This document shows positions 45,849-54,056 of a DNA stretch of 64,000 nt, piece by piece. A program made the translations under genes and the position numbers. Under the pieces are notes generated by a model. The model ran no database searches. It was not told the origin of the DNA and saw only the letters and a list, made by a program, of their open reading frames with translations. The stretch is from Pseudomonas sp. 14P_8.1_Bac3 (lineage in GTDB: Bacteria; Pseudomonadota; Gammaproteobacteria; Pseudomonadales; Pseudomonadaceae). The stretch is from the NCBI RefSeq assembly GCF_025466085.1, contig NZ_JANLOD010000010.1, positions 101,821-165,820 on the forward strand. The letters run 5' to 3'. Positions within the stretch are counted from its first letter, which is position 1. Each line of letters starts with the position of its first letter.

Positions 45849-46457
45849 ATGCGTAGCCTGGTTTTGCTGCTGGCCGTTTTGGGGCTTGGTGGCTGCATGA
45901 ATGTCAGCGATCTGGCTGAAGGGACTCGCTACCACTTGAGCGACGCGGGTCTGCTTGACCACAGTGACAGCCGCCGGGTGAACAACCTGCGCATTCAGCC
46001 GGATTCGTTCGTCTACATCGCGCAAGGCGCCTTTGCCCCACCGGGCAGCGCGGTCTACCCGCGACCTAACGTGATCGCCGAAGTCGCCTTCGACGGTTTT
46101 ATCGAATATTTCCCGATGGTTCGTCGCGCACGTGCGCCAGAAGGTCTCGACCAGGCCATGGGCGAAGCACGCGCGGCTGGTGCGCATTACCTGCTCTATA
46201 CCCGTTTCGCCAAGTCAGACGACCGCATCGGCAACTCCGACGAGTGGCTGGACCAGGAAGCGGTGGACCGTCTCGGTATCGACACTGGCGTGATTCAAAT
46301 CATGTTGATCGAGACCAGCACCCAGTATTTGATTGATACTGCGCGCATCAAGAGTCGTGGCGGTTTACTGACGTTCCACGACAAAAAGCCAGAAGACCTG
46401 ATGGGCCCGCCGCTGGAACAATACGCGCGTAGCCTGCTGGGGCTCAGCGACCAGTAA
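45849..46457 (+). CDS. DUF4823 lipoprotein
   Basis: A 202-residue lipoprotein. Its signal peptide ends in the lipobox LGLGGC (Cys16), followed by MNVS, so outer-membrane sorting is likely because no Asp stands at +2. The body resembles DUF4823 ([26 protein letters not shown]). Function unknown. GGAGG seven bases upstream. It is followed by a DUF1285 gene after 17 bases. Confidence 0.88.
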   Translation: MRSLVLLLAVLGLGGCMNVSDLAEGTRYHLSDAGLLDHSDSRRVNNLRIQPDSFVYIAQGAFAPPGSAVYPRPNVIAEVAFDGFIEYFPMVRRARAPEGLDQAMGEARAAGAHYLLYTRFAKSDDRIGNSDEWLDQEAVDRLGIDTGVIQIMLIETSTQYLIDTARIKSRGGLLTFHDKKPEDLMGPPLEQYARSLLGLSDQ

Positions 46458-46474
46458 ATCCCAAGGAGAACGCC

Positions 46475-47035
46475 ATGAGTGGCCCGCAAAAAGCCAACGA
46501 CCTGCTGGGGCAAATCCCCAAGACCCAAGGCTTGCCACCGGTCCACTTGTGGAACCCCGATTTCTGCGGCGACATTGACATGCGCATCGCCCGCGACGGC
46601 ACCTGGTATTACCTGGGCACGCCGATCGGGCGCAAGCCGATGGTCAAGTTGTTCTCCACCATCATCCGCCGCGACGGCGATGATTACTTCCTGATCACTC
46701 CGGTCGAAAAGGTCGGCATCAAGGTCGACGACGCGCCGTTCGTGGCGATTGCCGTGGATGTAGAAGGCGAGGGTGATAGCCAGCTGTTGCGCTTTACCAC
46801 TAACGTCGATGAAACCGCCGAGGCCGGTGCAGAGCATGGGATTCGGGTGGTGATCGATCCGGTCACCCAGGAGCCGGCGCCGTACGTGCATGTGCGCACG
46901 AATCTCGAAGCATTGATTCATCGGAATGTGTTCTACCAGTTGGTGGAGCTGGCGGTGACGCGTGAGATCGACGGGCAGCGTTGGCTCGGCGTCTGGAGTG
47001 GCGGTGAATTTTTCCCCATTGGCCTTGAGCCTTAA
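46475..47035 (+). CDS. DUF1285 protein
   Basis: A 186-residue cytoplasmic protein of the DUF1285 family, with the conserved [20 protein letters not shown] and [21 protein letters not shown] segments. Structures of family members show tandem small beta domains; the function is not known. AAGGAG seven bases upstream. Likely co-transcribed with the lipoprotein. Confidence 0.9.
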   Translation: MSGPQKANDLLGQIPKTQGLPPVHLWNPDFCGDIDMRIARDGTWYYLGTPIGRKPMVKLFSTIIRRDGDDYFLITPVEKVGIKVDDAPFVAIAVDVEGEGDSQLLRFTTNVDETAEAGAEHGIRVVIDPVTQEPAPYVHVRTNLEALIHRNVFYQLVELAVTREIDGQRWLGVWSGGEFFPIGLEP

Positions 47036-47067
47036 GCAGCCCAATCGGGTTCCTGCTGAAATTCAAA

Positions 47068-47096
47068 TTGACACTTAATCGTATGATGATTAGCGT
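47068..47096 (+). promoter_or_regulatory. gntR promoter with operator in the spacer
   Basis: TTGACA (47068-47073), then after three bases the palindrome AATCGTATGATGATT (47077-47091), with the -10 (TAGCGT, weak) at 47091-47096 after a 17-base spacer. The same palindrome, in the other orientation, lies at the same distance from a -35 in front of the ABC transporter. A repressor bound here would block polymerase, so GntR autorepression is likely. Confidence 0.65.
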
Positions 47097-47128
47097 GGGC
47101 ATCCATCGCGAACGTCTTTGAGGTGTCC

Positions 47129-47845
47129 ATGTCCAGCAGCTTTCACGCGTCGACGGTCGATTGGCTGGGCTGCTGGATTGCTGCGGGCCAAGTGAAACCG
47201 GGCGAAACCCTCAAGGTCGAGGCCGACCTCGGCGAACAACTCGGCGTCAGTCGCACAGTCATCCGCGAAGCCATCAAAACCCTGGTTGCCAAAGGCCTGC
47301 TCGAAGTGGGACCGAAGGTTGGCACCCGGGTGCTGCCGGTGCGGCGCTGGAACCTCTTCGATCCGCAGGTCGTGGGCTGGTTGTCACGCAGCGGCTTGCC
47401 GGAAAACTTTGTCGACGACCTGCTCGACCTGCGCCGCACCATCGAACCCATGGCCGTGCGCTGGGCCTGCGAGCGAGCGACAGTCGAGCAGGTGCAAGCA
47501 GTGCTTCAAGCCTATAACGCGCTGGAGCGTGCCGTGGACAGCGGGGTCGATTACAACCGCGCCGACCAGTTCTTTCACGAGTGCATTCTCGCCGCCAGCC
47601 ACAACCAGTTTATCGAGCAAATGGTCCCGGCCCTCGGCGCGCTGCTGGCGGTGTCGTTCGAAGTGTCGGCGGCCGACCCGGACGAACTGCGCCGCACACT
47701 GCCCATTCACAAAGACATGGCCGACGCTATCGCCGCCCGGGATGCCGCGCGGGGTGTGTGGGCCTGCATGACCCTGATCGACAATGCGGACCTGGCCATC
47801 AAGCGTTTTTACCCGCAAGTCATGGCCGACAAAAAAGCCAGCTAA
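47129..47845 (+). CDS. GntR/FadR-family regulator of the sugar genes
   Basis: A 238-residue FadR-subfamily regulator. Its winged helix is at residues 12-70 (SRTVIREAIKTLVAKGLLEV, then VGTRVLPV) and an all-helical FCD ligand domain follows, with likely metal ligands in DQFFHECILAASHN and LPIHKDMADAI. E. coli DgoR belongs to the same subfamily and controls galactonate genes, so a sugar acid is a plausible ligand. GAGG five bases before ATG 47129. First gene of the run with the lactonase. Confidence 0.9.
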   Translation: MSSSFHASTVDWLGCWIAAGQVKPGETLKVEADLGEQLGVSRTVIREAIKTLVAKGLLEVGPKVGTRVLPVRRWNLFDPQVVGWLSRSGLPENFVDDLLDLRRTIEPMAVRWACERATVEQVQAVLQAYNALERAVDSGVDYNRADQFFHECILAASHNQFIEQMVPALGALLAVSFEVSAADPDELRRTLPIHKDMADAIAARDAARGVWACMTLIDNADLAIKRFYPQVMADKKAS

Positions 47846-47887
47846 CGGCGCGTTCACATAAAAACAAGAACACGTCAGGAGGATCTC

Positions 47888-48763
47888 ATGGAGTGGACCG
47901 CAGTCACCCAGCACCGCGCGCAGTTAGGCGAAGGCCCGTTCTGGGACGCACCGACCCAAGCCCTGTACTGGGTCGACATCGCCGGCAAGCAAGCCTTGCG
48001 GCTGATTGGCGCCAACGTACAGATCTGGCAGATGCCGGAACACGTTTCCGCCTTCATCCCCTGCGAAAGCGGCGATGCGCTGGTGACCTTGAGCAGCGGC
48101 GTCTATCGACTGGACCTCGACTCACCTGGGCTTGAGCCACGGCTGACGCTGTTCTGCGTGGCCGACCCGCAACCCGGCAATCGCGGCAACGAAGCCCGCT
48201 GCGATGCCCAGGGCCGACTCTGGCTCGGCACCATGCAGAACAACCTCGGCGAAAACGGTGAAGACCTGCCGATTGTGCGGCGTTCCGGCGGCTTGTTCCG
48301 GATCGACCGCGATGCCCGGGTCACGCCGCTTCTTCGCGGTCTGGGCATTCCCAATACCTTGTTGTGGAGTGACGACGCCACCACGCTGCATTTCGGCGAC
48401 AGCCTGGATGGCAAGCTCTACCAGCATTTCATCCGCACCGACGGCAACCTCGATCCGGCGACAGTCTGGTTCGGCCCGCATGAGCGCGGCGGGCCTGATG
48501 GCTCGGCGATGGACGCCGAAGGCTACTTGTGGAATGCACGCTGGGACGGCAGTTGCCTGCTCAGGCTGACGCCGGACGGCAAAGTAGATCGCGTGATCGA
48601 ACTGCCGGTCAGCCGTCCAACCAGCTGCGTATTTGGCGGCGCTGACTTGAAAACCCTCTACATCACCAGCGCCGCCAGCCCGCTCCAGCATCCGCTGGAC
48701 GGAGCGGTGCTGTCCCTTGAGGTCGATGTGCCAGGAAAATCGTGTACGAGATTTCTGGGTTAA
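47888..48763 (+). CDS. SMP-30/gluconolactonase-family sugar lactonase
   Basis: A 291-residue six-bladed propeller hydrolase that opens sugar lactones. Metal ligands: Glu in QLGEGPFWD (about residue 17), Asn in GNRGNEARCDAQGRLWLGTM and LGIPNTLLWSDD, and Asp in GGPDGSAMDAEGYLWNA. No signal peptide, so it acts in the cytoplasm. In this context it should open galactono- or arabinono-lactone. AGGAGG precedes the ATG by five bases; 42 bases after gntR. Confidence 0.92.
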   Translation: MEWTAVTQHRAQLGEGPFWDAPTQALYWVDIAGKQALRLIGANVQIWQMPEHVSAFIPCESGDALVTLSSGVYRLDLDSPGLEPRLTLFCVADPQPGNRGNEARCDAQGRLWLGTMQNNLGENGEDLPIVRRSGGLFRIDRDARVTPLLRGLGIPNTLLWSDDATTLHFGDSLDGKLYQHFIRTDGNLDPATVWFGPHERGGPDGSAMDAEGYLWNARWDGSCLLRLTPDGKVDRVIELPVSRPTSCVFGGADLKTLYITSAASPLQHPLDGAVLSLEVDVPGKSCTRFLG

Positions 48764-48764
48764 A

Positions 48765-48823
48765 TCCCAATATGCGGGACGTAAAATTATATATTGAGAT
48801 TATTTGGCGGTCGGGTTTATAGT
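48765..48823 (+). promoter_or_regulatory. Operator and promoter of the dehydrogenase remnant
   Basis: The palindrome TCCCAATATGCGGGA (48765-48779) is followed by TTGAGA (48794-48799) and TATAGT (48818-48823), spacer 18. The same elements at the same distances occur before dgoK (56033-56091), including a shared TATATATTGAGATT (48788-48801 here). Confidence 0.75.
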
Positions 48824-48876
48824 CGGCTGCACTAGTTACACGCACTCACACTTAAAAAAACAAAACAGGTGAAGTG

Positions 48877-49086
48877 ATGCAGGAATTTTCCAACTCGTTT
48901 CTTGGCCGGACATCGACAGATGCCCGGTTTTTGCCGTGCCTGCGAAAGGGGTTCCGGCACGACACGTACCCACCCCGGCGCATCGGTCAGCCCGTTGAAG
49001 TGGCGATGACCTCGGTGTTCCTGGCCAGTGACGAAGAGCCGTTCATCACCATCGACGGTGGCCTTTCGGTCATGTACCACGACTGA
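48877..49086 (+). pseudogene. Remnant of a short-chain dehydrogenase gene
   Basis: A 69-codon frame with a good start (AGGTG before ATG 48877). Its last 35 residues, RIGQPVEVAMTSVFLASDEE and on to TIDGGLSVMYHD, are the C-terminal end of a short-chain dehydrogenase. The first 12 residues (MQEFSNSFLGRT) could be its native start; the Gly-rich cofactor loop and the Ser/Tyr-Lys active site are gone. A few residues also seem missing between PFI and TIDGG. The family is about 250 residues, so about 180 codons are lost. Its place between the lactonase and the sugar importer suggests the former galactose or arabinose 1-dehydrogenase. Confidence 0.8.
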
Positions 49087-49116
49087 ATAAAACGTCCTTC
49101 AGACGCGGAACTCCGT

Positions 49117-49145
49117 CTGAAAGCCAATCATCATACGATATGACT
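49117..49145 (+). promoter_or_regulatory. araFGH promoter region with GntR operator copy
   Basis: AATCATCATACGAT (49126-49139) is the inverted copy of the palindrome in front of gntR (14 of 14 bases). It stands three bases after CTGAAA (a -35-like hexamer, 49117-49122) and overlaps a TATGAC -10 candidate. A TTCAGACG / CGTCTGAA hairpin (49098-49121) partly overlaps it and may end upstream transcription. Confidence 0.6.
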
Positions 49146-49201
49146 ATTTGCGGTACCGGCTTGCAAAATAACGCTCAAAAAAAATAACAAGGAGTCAGCT
49201 T

Positions 49202-50206
49202 ATGAATCGTCGTCGTGGAATCCGTTCCCTGTGCTGCGCCGCTTTGGCGGTCACCGCGGTAAGCCTCAGCAGTACGTTGCTGGCGGCCGAGGAAGTGAAG
49301 ATCGGCTTTCTGGTCAAGCAGGCCGAAGAGCCCTGGTTCCAGACCGAATGGGCCTTCGCCGAAAAGGCCGGAAAAGACAAAGGCTTCACGGTCATCAAGA
49401 TCGCCGTGCCGGACGGTGAGAAAACCCTCTCCGCCATCGACAGCCTGGCCGCCAACGGCGCCAAGGGATTCGTGATTTGCCCGCCCGACGTATCCCTCGG
49501 CCCTGCCATCATGGCCAAGGCCAAAGCCAACGGCATGAAAGTCATTGCCGTCGACGACCGCTTCGTCGACGCCAGCGGCAAGTTCATGGAAGACGTGCCG
49601 TACCTCGGCATGGCCGCCTTCGAAGTGGGCCAGAAACAAGGCAACGCCATGGCTGCCGAAGCCAAAAAACGCCAGTGGGACTGGAAGGACACCTACGCGG
49701 TGATCAACACCTTCAATGAACTCGACACCGGCAAGAAACGCACTGACGGCTCCATCGATGCCCTGAAAAAAGCCGGGATGCCAGCCGACCACATTCTGAC
49801 CTCGGCCCTGAAAACCCTCGACGTGCCGGGCAGCATGGACGCCACCAACTCGGCGCTGGTGAAGCTGCCTGGCGCGGCGAAAAACCTGATCATCGGCGGC
49901 ATGAACGACAACACCGTGCTGGGCGGCGTGCGCGCCACCGAGAGCGCCGGTTTCGCTGCGGCCAACGTGATCGGCATCGGCATCAACGGCACCGACGCCA
50001 TCGGCGAACTGAAAAAGCCTGATAGCGGCTTCTTCGGCTCGATGCTGCCTAGCCCGCACATCGAGGGCTACAACACCGCCGCGATGATGTTCGAGTGGGT
50101 CACCACCGGCAAAGAACCACCGAAGTACACCGCGATGGACGACGTGACCCTGATCACCCGCGACAACTTCAAGCAGGAACTGGAAAAAATCGGCCTGTGG
50201 AACTGA
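49202..50206 (+). CDS. araF: Periplasmic sugar-binding protein, AraF-like
   Basis: A 334-residue substrate-binding protein with a signal peptide cleaved after about residue 26 (LLAAEE). It reads much like E. coli AraF: KIGFLVKQAEEPWFQTEW, AVPDGEKTLSAIDSLAANGA, VIAVDDRFV, NELDTGKKRTDGS, IGGMNDNTVLGGVRATE and GIGINGTDA. AraF binds L-arabinose, D-galactose and D-fucose. AAGGAG precedes the ATG. First gene of the importer operon. Confidence 0.92.
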   Translation: MNRRRGIRSLCCAALAVTAVSLSSTLLAAEEVKIGFLVKQAEEPWFQTEWAFAEKAGKDKGFTVIKIAVPDGEKTLSAIDSLAANGAKGFVICPPDVSLGPAIMAKAKANGMKVIAVDDRFVDASGKFMEDVPYLGMAAFEVGQKQGNAMAAEAKKRQWDWKDTYAVINTFNELDTGKKRTDGSIDALKKAGMPADHILTSALKTLDVPGSMDATNSALVKLPGAAKNLIIGGMNDNTVLGGVRATESAGFAAANVIGIGINGTDAIGELKKPDSGFFGSMLPSPHIEGYNTAAMMFEWVTTGKEPPKYTAMDDVTLITRDNFKQELEKIGLWN

Positions 50207-50272
50207 GGCGCGGTTGATTTCATCGGCGGTCCTGGCGACGGGGCCGCTTGGTCTGTGGGATGAGGTGGTTCT

Positions 50273-51817
50273 ATGCACGCGCAAGTACAGACACAACACG
50301 ACAGCGTCAGCGGCAGCCTGCGTTTCAACGGGATCGGCAAAACCTTTCCCGGGGTAAAGGCACTGGACGGCATCAGCTTCGTCGCGCATCCGGGGCAGGT
50401 TCATGCCTTGATGGGCGAGAATGGCGCCGGCAAATCGACCCTGCTGAAAATCCTCGGCGGCGCTTACACGCCCAGCAGTGGCGACCTGCAGATCGGTGAG
50501 CGGACCATGGCCTTCAAGTCCACCGCCGACAGCATCGGCAGTGGCGTGGCGGTGATCCACCAGGAGCTGCACCTGGTGCCGGAAATGACCGTCGCGGAAA
50601 ACCTGTTCCTCGGTCATTTGCCCGCCAGCTTCGGCCTGATCAATCGCCGCGCACTGCGTCAGCAAGCGTTGGCCTGCCTCAAGGGCCTGGCCGATGAAAT
50701 CGATCCGCAAGAGAAAGTCGGGCGCCTGTCTCTCGGTCAGCGGCAACTGGTGGAAATCGCCAAGGCGCTGTCCCGTGGCGCACACGTCATCGCGTTCGAC
50801 GAACCGACCAGCAGCCTCTCGGCGCGGGAGATCGACCGCTTGATGGCGATCATCAGCCGCCTGCGCGACGAAGGCAAAGTGGTGCTCTACGTCTCCCATC
50901 GCATGGAAGAAGTGTTCCGCATCTGCAACGCGGTGACGGTGTTCAAGGACGGCCGTTACGTGCGCACCTTCGACGACATGAGTGAGTTGACCCACGACCA
51001 GTTGGTGACCTGCATGGTCGGGCGCGACATTCAGGACATCTACGATTACCGTCCGCGCAAGCGCGGTGCCGTGGCGTTGCGGGTCGATGGCCTGCTCGGG
51101 CCGGGCCTGCGTGAACCGGTGAGTTTCGACGCGCACAAAGGTGAGATTCTCGGCTTGTTCGGCCTGGTCGGCGCTGGCCGTACGGAGCTGTTCCGCCTGC
51201 TCAGCGGTCTTGAACGCAACACCGCCGGACGCCTGGAATTGCGCGGTCGCAAACTGCAACTGCGTTCACCCCGCGACGCGATTGCCGCCGGCATCCTGCT
51301 GTGTCCCGAAGACCGCAAGAAGGAGGGCATCATGCCGCTCTCCAGTGTCGCCGAGAACATCAACATCAGCGCCCGCGGCGCCCATTCCACCTTCGGTTGC
51401 CTGTTGCGTGGCCTGTGGGAAAAGGGCAACGCCGACAAGCAGATCAAGGCGCTGAAAGTGAAGACTCCCAGCGCCGCGCAGAAAATCATGTACCTGTCCG
51501 GCGGCAATCAGCAGAAAGCCATTCTCGGTCGCTGGCTGTCGATGCCCATGAAAGTCCTGCTGCTCGACGAACCCACCCGCGGCATCGACATCGGCGCCAA
51601 GGCCGAGATCTACCAGATCATTCACAACCTGGCTGAAAGCGGCATCGCGGTGATCGTGGTGTCCAGCGACCTGATGGAAGTCATGGGCATCTCCGACCGC
51701 ATCCTGGTGCTCTGCGAAGGGGCGATGCGCGGCGAACTGTCCCGCGACGACGCGAACGAATCCAACCTGCTGCAACTGGCTTTGCCGCGCCACCGCGCTG
51801 ACGGCGTGGCGAACTGA
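50273..51817 (+). CDS. araG: Sugar ABC transporter ATPase, AraG-like
   Basis: A 514-residue ATPase with two fused nucleotide-binding domains, as in AraG/MglA/RbsA. N-domain: Walker A GENGAGKST, signature LSLGQRQLVEIAKAL, Walker B VIAFDEPTSSL. C-domain: GLVGAGRTELFRLL in place of a full Walker A, signature LSGGNQQKAILGRWL, LLLDEPTRGID. GAGG eight bases before the ATG. Confidence 0.94.
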   Translation: MHAQVQTQHDSVSGSLRFNGIGKTFPGVKALDGISFVAHPGQVHALMGENGAGKSTLLKILGGAYTPSSGDLQIGERTMAFKSTADSIGSGVAVIHQELHLVPEMTVAENLFLGHLPASFGLINRRALRQQALACLKGLADEIDPQEKVGRLSLGQRQLVEIAKALSRGAHVIAFDEPTSSLSAREIDRLMAIISRLRDEGKVVLYVSHRMEEVFRICNAVTVFKDGRYVRTFDDMSELTHDQLVTCMVGRDIQDIYDYRPRKRGAVALRVDGLLGPGLREPVSFDAHKGEILGLFGLVGAGRTELFRLLSGLERNTAGRLELRGRKLQLRSPRDAIAAGILLCPEDRKKEGIMPLSSVAENINISARGAHSTFGCLLRGLWEKGNADKQIKALKVKTPSAAQKIMYLSGGNQQKAILGRWLSMPMKVLLLDEPTRGIDIGAKAEIYQIIHNLAESGIAVIVVSSDLMEVMGISDRILVLCEGAMRGELSRDDANESNLLQLALPRHRADGVAN

Positions 51818-51826
51818 GAGGTAACT

Positions 51827-52798
51827 ATGATGACAACCCAAAACAACGCGCTGCCTACCGAGCGCAAACCGCTGGACCTGCGGCGCTTCCTCGATGACTG
51901 GGTGATGCTGCTGGCCGCCGTCGGGATCTTCGTGCTCTGCACGTTGCTGATCGACAACTTCCTCTCGCCATTGAACATGCGTGGCCTGGGCCTGGCGATA
52001 TCCACCACCGGGATTGCCGCATGCACCATGTTGTATAGCCTGGCATCCGGGCATTTCGATTTGTCGGTGGGCTCGGTGATTGCCTGTGCCGGTGTGGTCG
52101 CGGCGGTGGTGATGCGCGACACCGACAGCGTGTTTCTCGGCGTCGTGGCGGCGCTGTTCATGGGGCTGATCGTCGGGCTGATCAACGGAATCGTGATTGC
52201 CAAGCTGCGGGTCAACGCGTTGATCACCACGCTGGCGACCATGCAGATCGTGCGCGGCCTGGCCTATATTTTTGCCAACGGCAAAGCGGTGGGCGTGTCG
52301 CAGGAATCGTTCTTCGTCTTCGGCAACGGCCAGTTGTTCGGTGTGCCGGTGCCGATCCTGATCACCATTGTGTGTTTCCTGTTTTTCGGCTGGCTGCTGA
52401 ATTACACCACCTACGGGCGCAACACCATGGCCATCGGCGGCAACCAGGAAGCGGCGTTGCTGGCCGGGGTGAACGTCGACCGGACCAAGATCATCATCTT
52501 CGCCGTGCATGGCGTGATCGGCGCGTTGGCCGGGGTGATCCTGGCGTCGCGCATGACCTCGGGCCAGCCGATGATCGGCCAGGGTTTCGAGCTGACGGTG
52601 ATCTCGGCTTGCGTGTTGGGCGGGGTGTCGCTGAGTGGCGGGATCGGCATGATTCGCCACGTGATCGCCGGGGTGCTGATTCTGGCAATTATCGAGAATG
52701 CGATGAACCTGAAGAACATCGATACGTTTTATCAGTACGTGATTCGGGGTTCGATTTTGCTGCTGGCAGTGGTGATCGACCGCCTCAAACAACGGTAA
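51827..52798 (+). CDS. araH: Sugar ABC transporter permease, AraH-like
   Basis: A 323-residue membrane protein of the RbsC/AraH type with eight to ten hydrophobic segments, GHFDLSVGSVIACAGVVAAV near residue 75 and GGNQEAALLAGVNVDRTK, the ATPase-contact loop. It follows the ATPase gene by nine bases, with GAGAGG upstream. Completes the importer. Confidence 0.93.
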   Translation: MMTTQNNALPTERKPLDLRRFLDDWVMLLAAVGIFVLCTLLIDNFLSPLNMRGLGLAISTTGIAACTMLYSLASGHFDLSVGSVIACAGVVAAVVMRDTDSVFLGVVAALFMGLIVGLINGIVIAKLRVNALITTLATMQIVRGLAYIFANGKAVGVSQESFFVFGNGQLFGVPVPILITIVCFLFFGWLLNYTTYGRNTMAIGGNQEAALLAGVNVDRTKIIIFAVHGVIGALAGVILASRMTSGQPMIGQGFELTVISACVLGGVSLSGGIGMIRHVIAGVLILAIIENAMNLKNIDTFYQYVIRGSILLLAVVIDRLKQR

Positions 52799-52810
52799 CA
52801 CCCCATGCCA

Positions 52811-52850
52811 GTGGAAGCGGGCGTGCTCGCGAAGGGGCCGTCCGCTTCCA
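52811..52850. repeat. REP-like hairpin after araH
   Basis: TGGAAGCGG and CCGCTTCCA form a nine-pair stem around a GCGTGCTCGCGAAGGGG-type loop, followed by A7. It resembles a diverged REP and may protect or end the araFGH message. Confidence 0.5.
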
Positions 52851-52868
52851 TAAAAAAATGCCGAGCGC

Positions 52869-53249
52869 CTACCCAGCTTTGCGCAACGCTTCGATCAACT
52901 CCTGCTTGCGCATGCTCGACCGCCCCGGAATCTTCTTCGCCGCGGCTTCTTTTCTCAAACTGTCCACGGTCTGCGTATCCCGCGACGCCTTGCTGGCGCG
53001 CGGGTGACCCTCACGACTGGCCACCGCGCGCCGTGACGATTCCTTGCGATCCTCGGACTTGGCGCTCGCCGGCTTCTTGCGCCCGGAACCGCCTTTGCGT
53101 TCACCGCCGCCCGATTGCTTGTTCACCGTCGCCCAGGCGCGGGCCTGCGCTTCATCTTTAGAGACACCTTTATGCTCGTAGCTCTCTTCGATGTGCTCGG
53201 CCTTGCGCTTTTGCTCGGTGGTGTATTTGTCTTTGCTTCCACGAGGCAT
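52869..53249 (-). CDS. Small basic protein with Rho-N/SAP-like C-terminus
   Basis: A 126-residue, very Lys/Arg/Ser-rich protein. The N-part (KYTTEQKRKAEHIEESYEHK, then GVSKDEAQARAWATVNKQSG) is a helix pair often annotated as a plasmid-stabilisation-like protein. A disordered Lys-Ser-Ala linker follows, and the end (VDSLRKEAAAKKIPGRSSMR, then KQELIEALRKAG) looks like a Rho-N or SAP-type helical nucleic-acid-binding motif. AGGAG precedes ATG 53249 by seven bases. Function unknown; DNA or RNA binding is an inference from composition and motif. Confidence 0.75.
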   Translation of the reverse strand: MPRGSKDKYTTEQKRKAEHIEESYEHKGVSKDEAQARAWATVNKQSGGGERKGGSGRKKPASAKSEDRKESSRRAVASREGHPRASKASRDTQTVDSLRKEAAAKKIPGRSSMRKQELIEALRKAG

Positions 53250-53315
53250 GGATGTTCTCCTGCTGCTTGTAGAGTCGGTCACAGCCGCGCACGGCCGCGA
53301 CCTGATTCAACCTGC

Positions 53316-53570
53316 TTAGACTTCCAGCTTGCGTGCCGCTTCAACCCCGGCGGCACTGAGTTTGATCGGTAAATTCAACGAGTGCTCGCCGGCCTCGTTG
53401 CAGGTCACATGACCGTGCTGGATCAACCCGCGTTCCTGCAGCGTGGCGAGGGTGCTGGCCACGACTTTCTCCCCCCGGTAATTGTCCAGGACCTCTTTGC
53501 CCAGCCCGCTCGGATGGGCGTGCAGCAAACGGGTCAGGACTTCTTTCTCAAGGTTTTTATCGACGTTCAT
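53316..53570 (-). CDS. Small winged-helix-like protein, unknown function
   Basis: An 84-residue cytoplasmic protein (MNVDKNLEKEVLTRLLHAHP start). The alternation VLDNYRGEKVVASTLATLQE / RGLIQHGHVTCN looks like a small winged-helix fold with a beta hairpin. ATG 53570 with AGAGG upstream. No family recognised. It lies between two other small minus-strand genes. Confidence 0.65.
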   Translation of the reverse strand: MNVDKNLEKEVLTRLLHAHPSGLGKEVLDNYRGEKVVASTLATLQERGLIQHGHVTCNEAGEHSLNLPIKLSAAGVEAARKLEV

Positions 53571-53647
53571 GGTTACCTCTTCATGGTGTGGATAGTCATG
53601 GGTGTGGCTAGTCACGGATGTGGGCAGTTGCAGCTCGCGTCGGCGAT

Positions 53648-53974
53648 TTATTGGCTGGCGCCGCCTTCGGAGCCCGAGCCACCGGTGGTGGTCTTCGAGC
53701 CGATGCCGGTGCCGGCGTTATCGGGTGTCTGCGCGTCGGGCATGTTCATGCCACCTTGACGGCCCGCGTCGTTACCCTGGATCCGTGGGTCGGTGCCCGT
53801 GGAAGGAGGCAGGCTGTTCTCGACGCCGGTGCCGTTGGTATTGAGGCCGGGTGCGCTTTGGATGGCGGGGGATTTAGGTTTCTCGACCGGGTCGGTCGGG
53901 CCGGTACCCGCGGCGAAGGCAGCGCAGGACAGCAGCGTAGTGAGGGCAAGGGCGGACAGTCGGGACATGTTCAT
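53648..53974 (-). CDS. Small secreted Gly/Pro/Thr-rich protein
   Basis: A 108-residue protein with a clear signal peptide (MSRLSALALTTLLSCAAFAA) and a low-complexity mature part rich in Gly, Thr, Pro, Asn and Ser. No Cys after cleavage other than in the signal, so a periplasmic or secreted disordered protein is likely. GGAG lies nine bases before the ATG. No family recognised. Confidence 0.7.
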   Translation of the reverse strand: MNMSRLSALALTTLLSCAAFAAGTGPTDPVEKPKSPAIQSAPGLNTNGTGVENSLPPSTGTDPRIQGNDAGRQGGMNMPDAQTPDNAGTGIGSKTTTGGSGSEGGASQ

Positions 53975-54056
53975 GGTGTGTCTCCATTTAATTAGAGTCC
54001 TTACCTGATGTTGGTCCGTCCTCGATTTGGATGGTGCCTGATGAACGACGAACGGT

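Noticed and set aside
48877..49086. The dehydrogenase remnant as a functional small oxidoreductase
   Set aside because: It lacks the cofactor-binding glycine loop and the Ser/Tyr-Lys active site, so it cannot be a working short-chain dehydrogenase.
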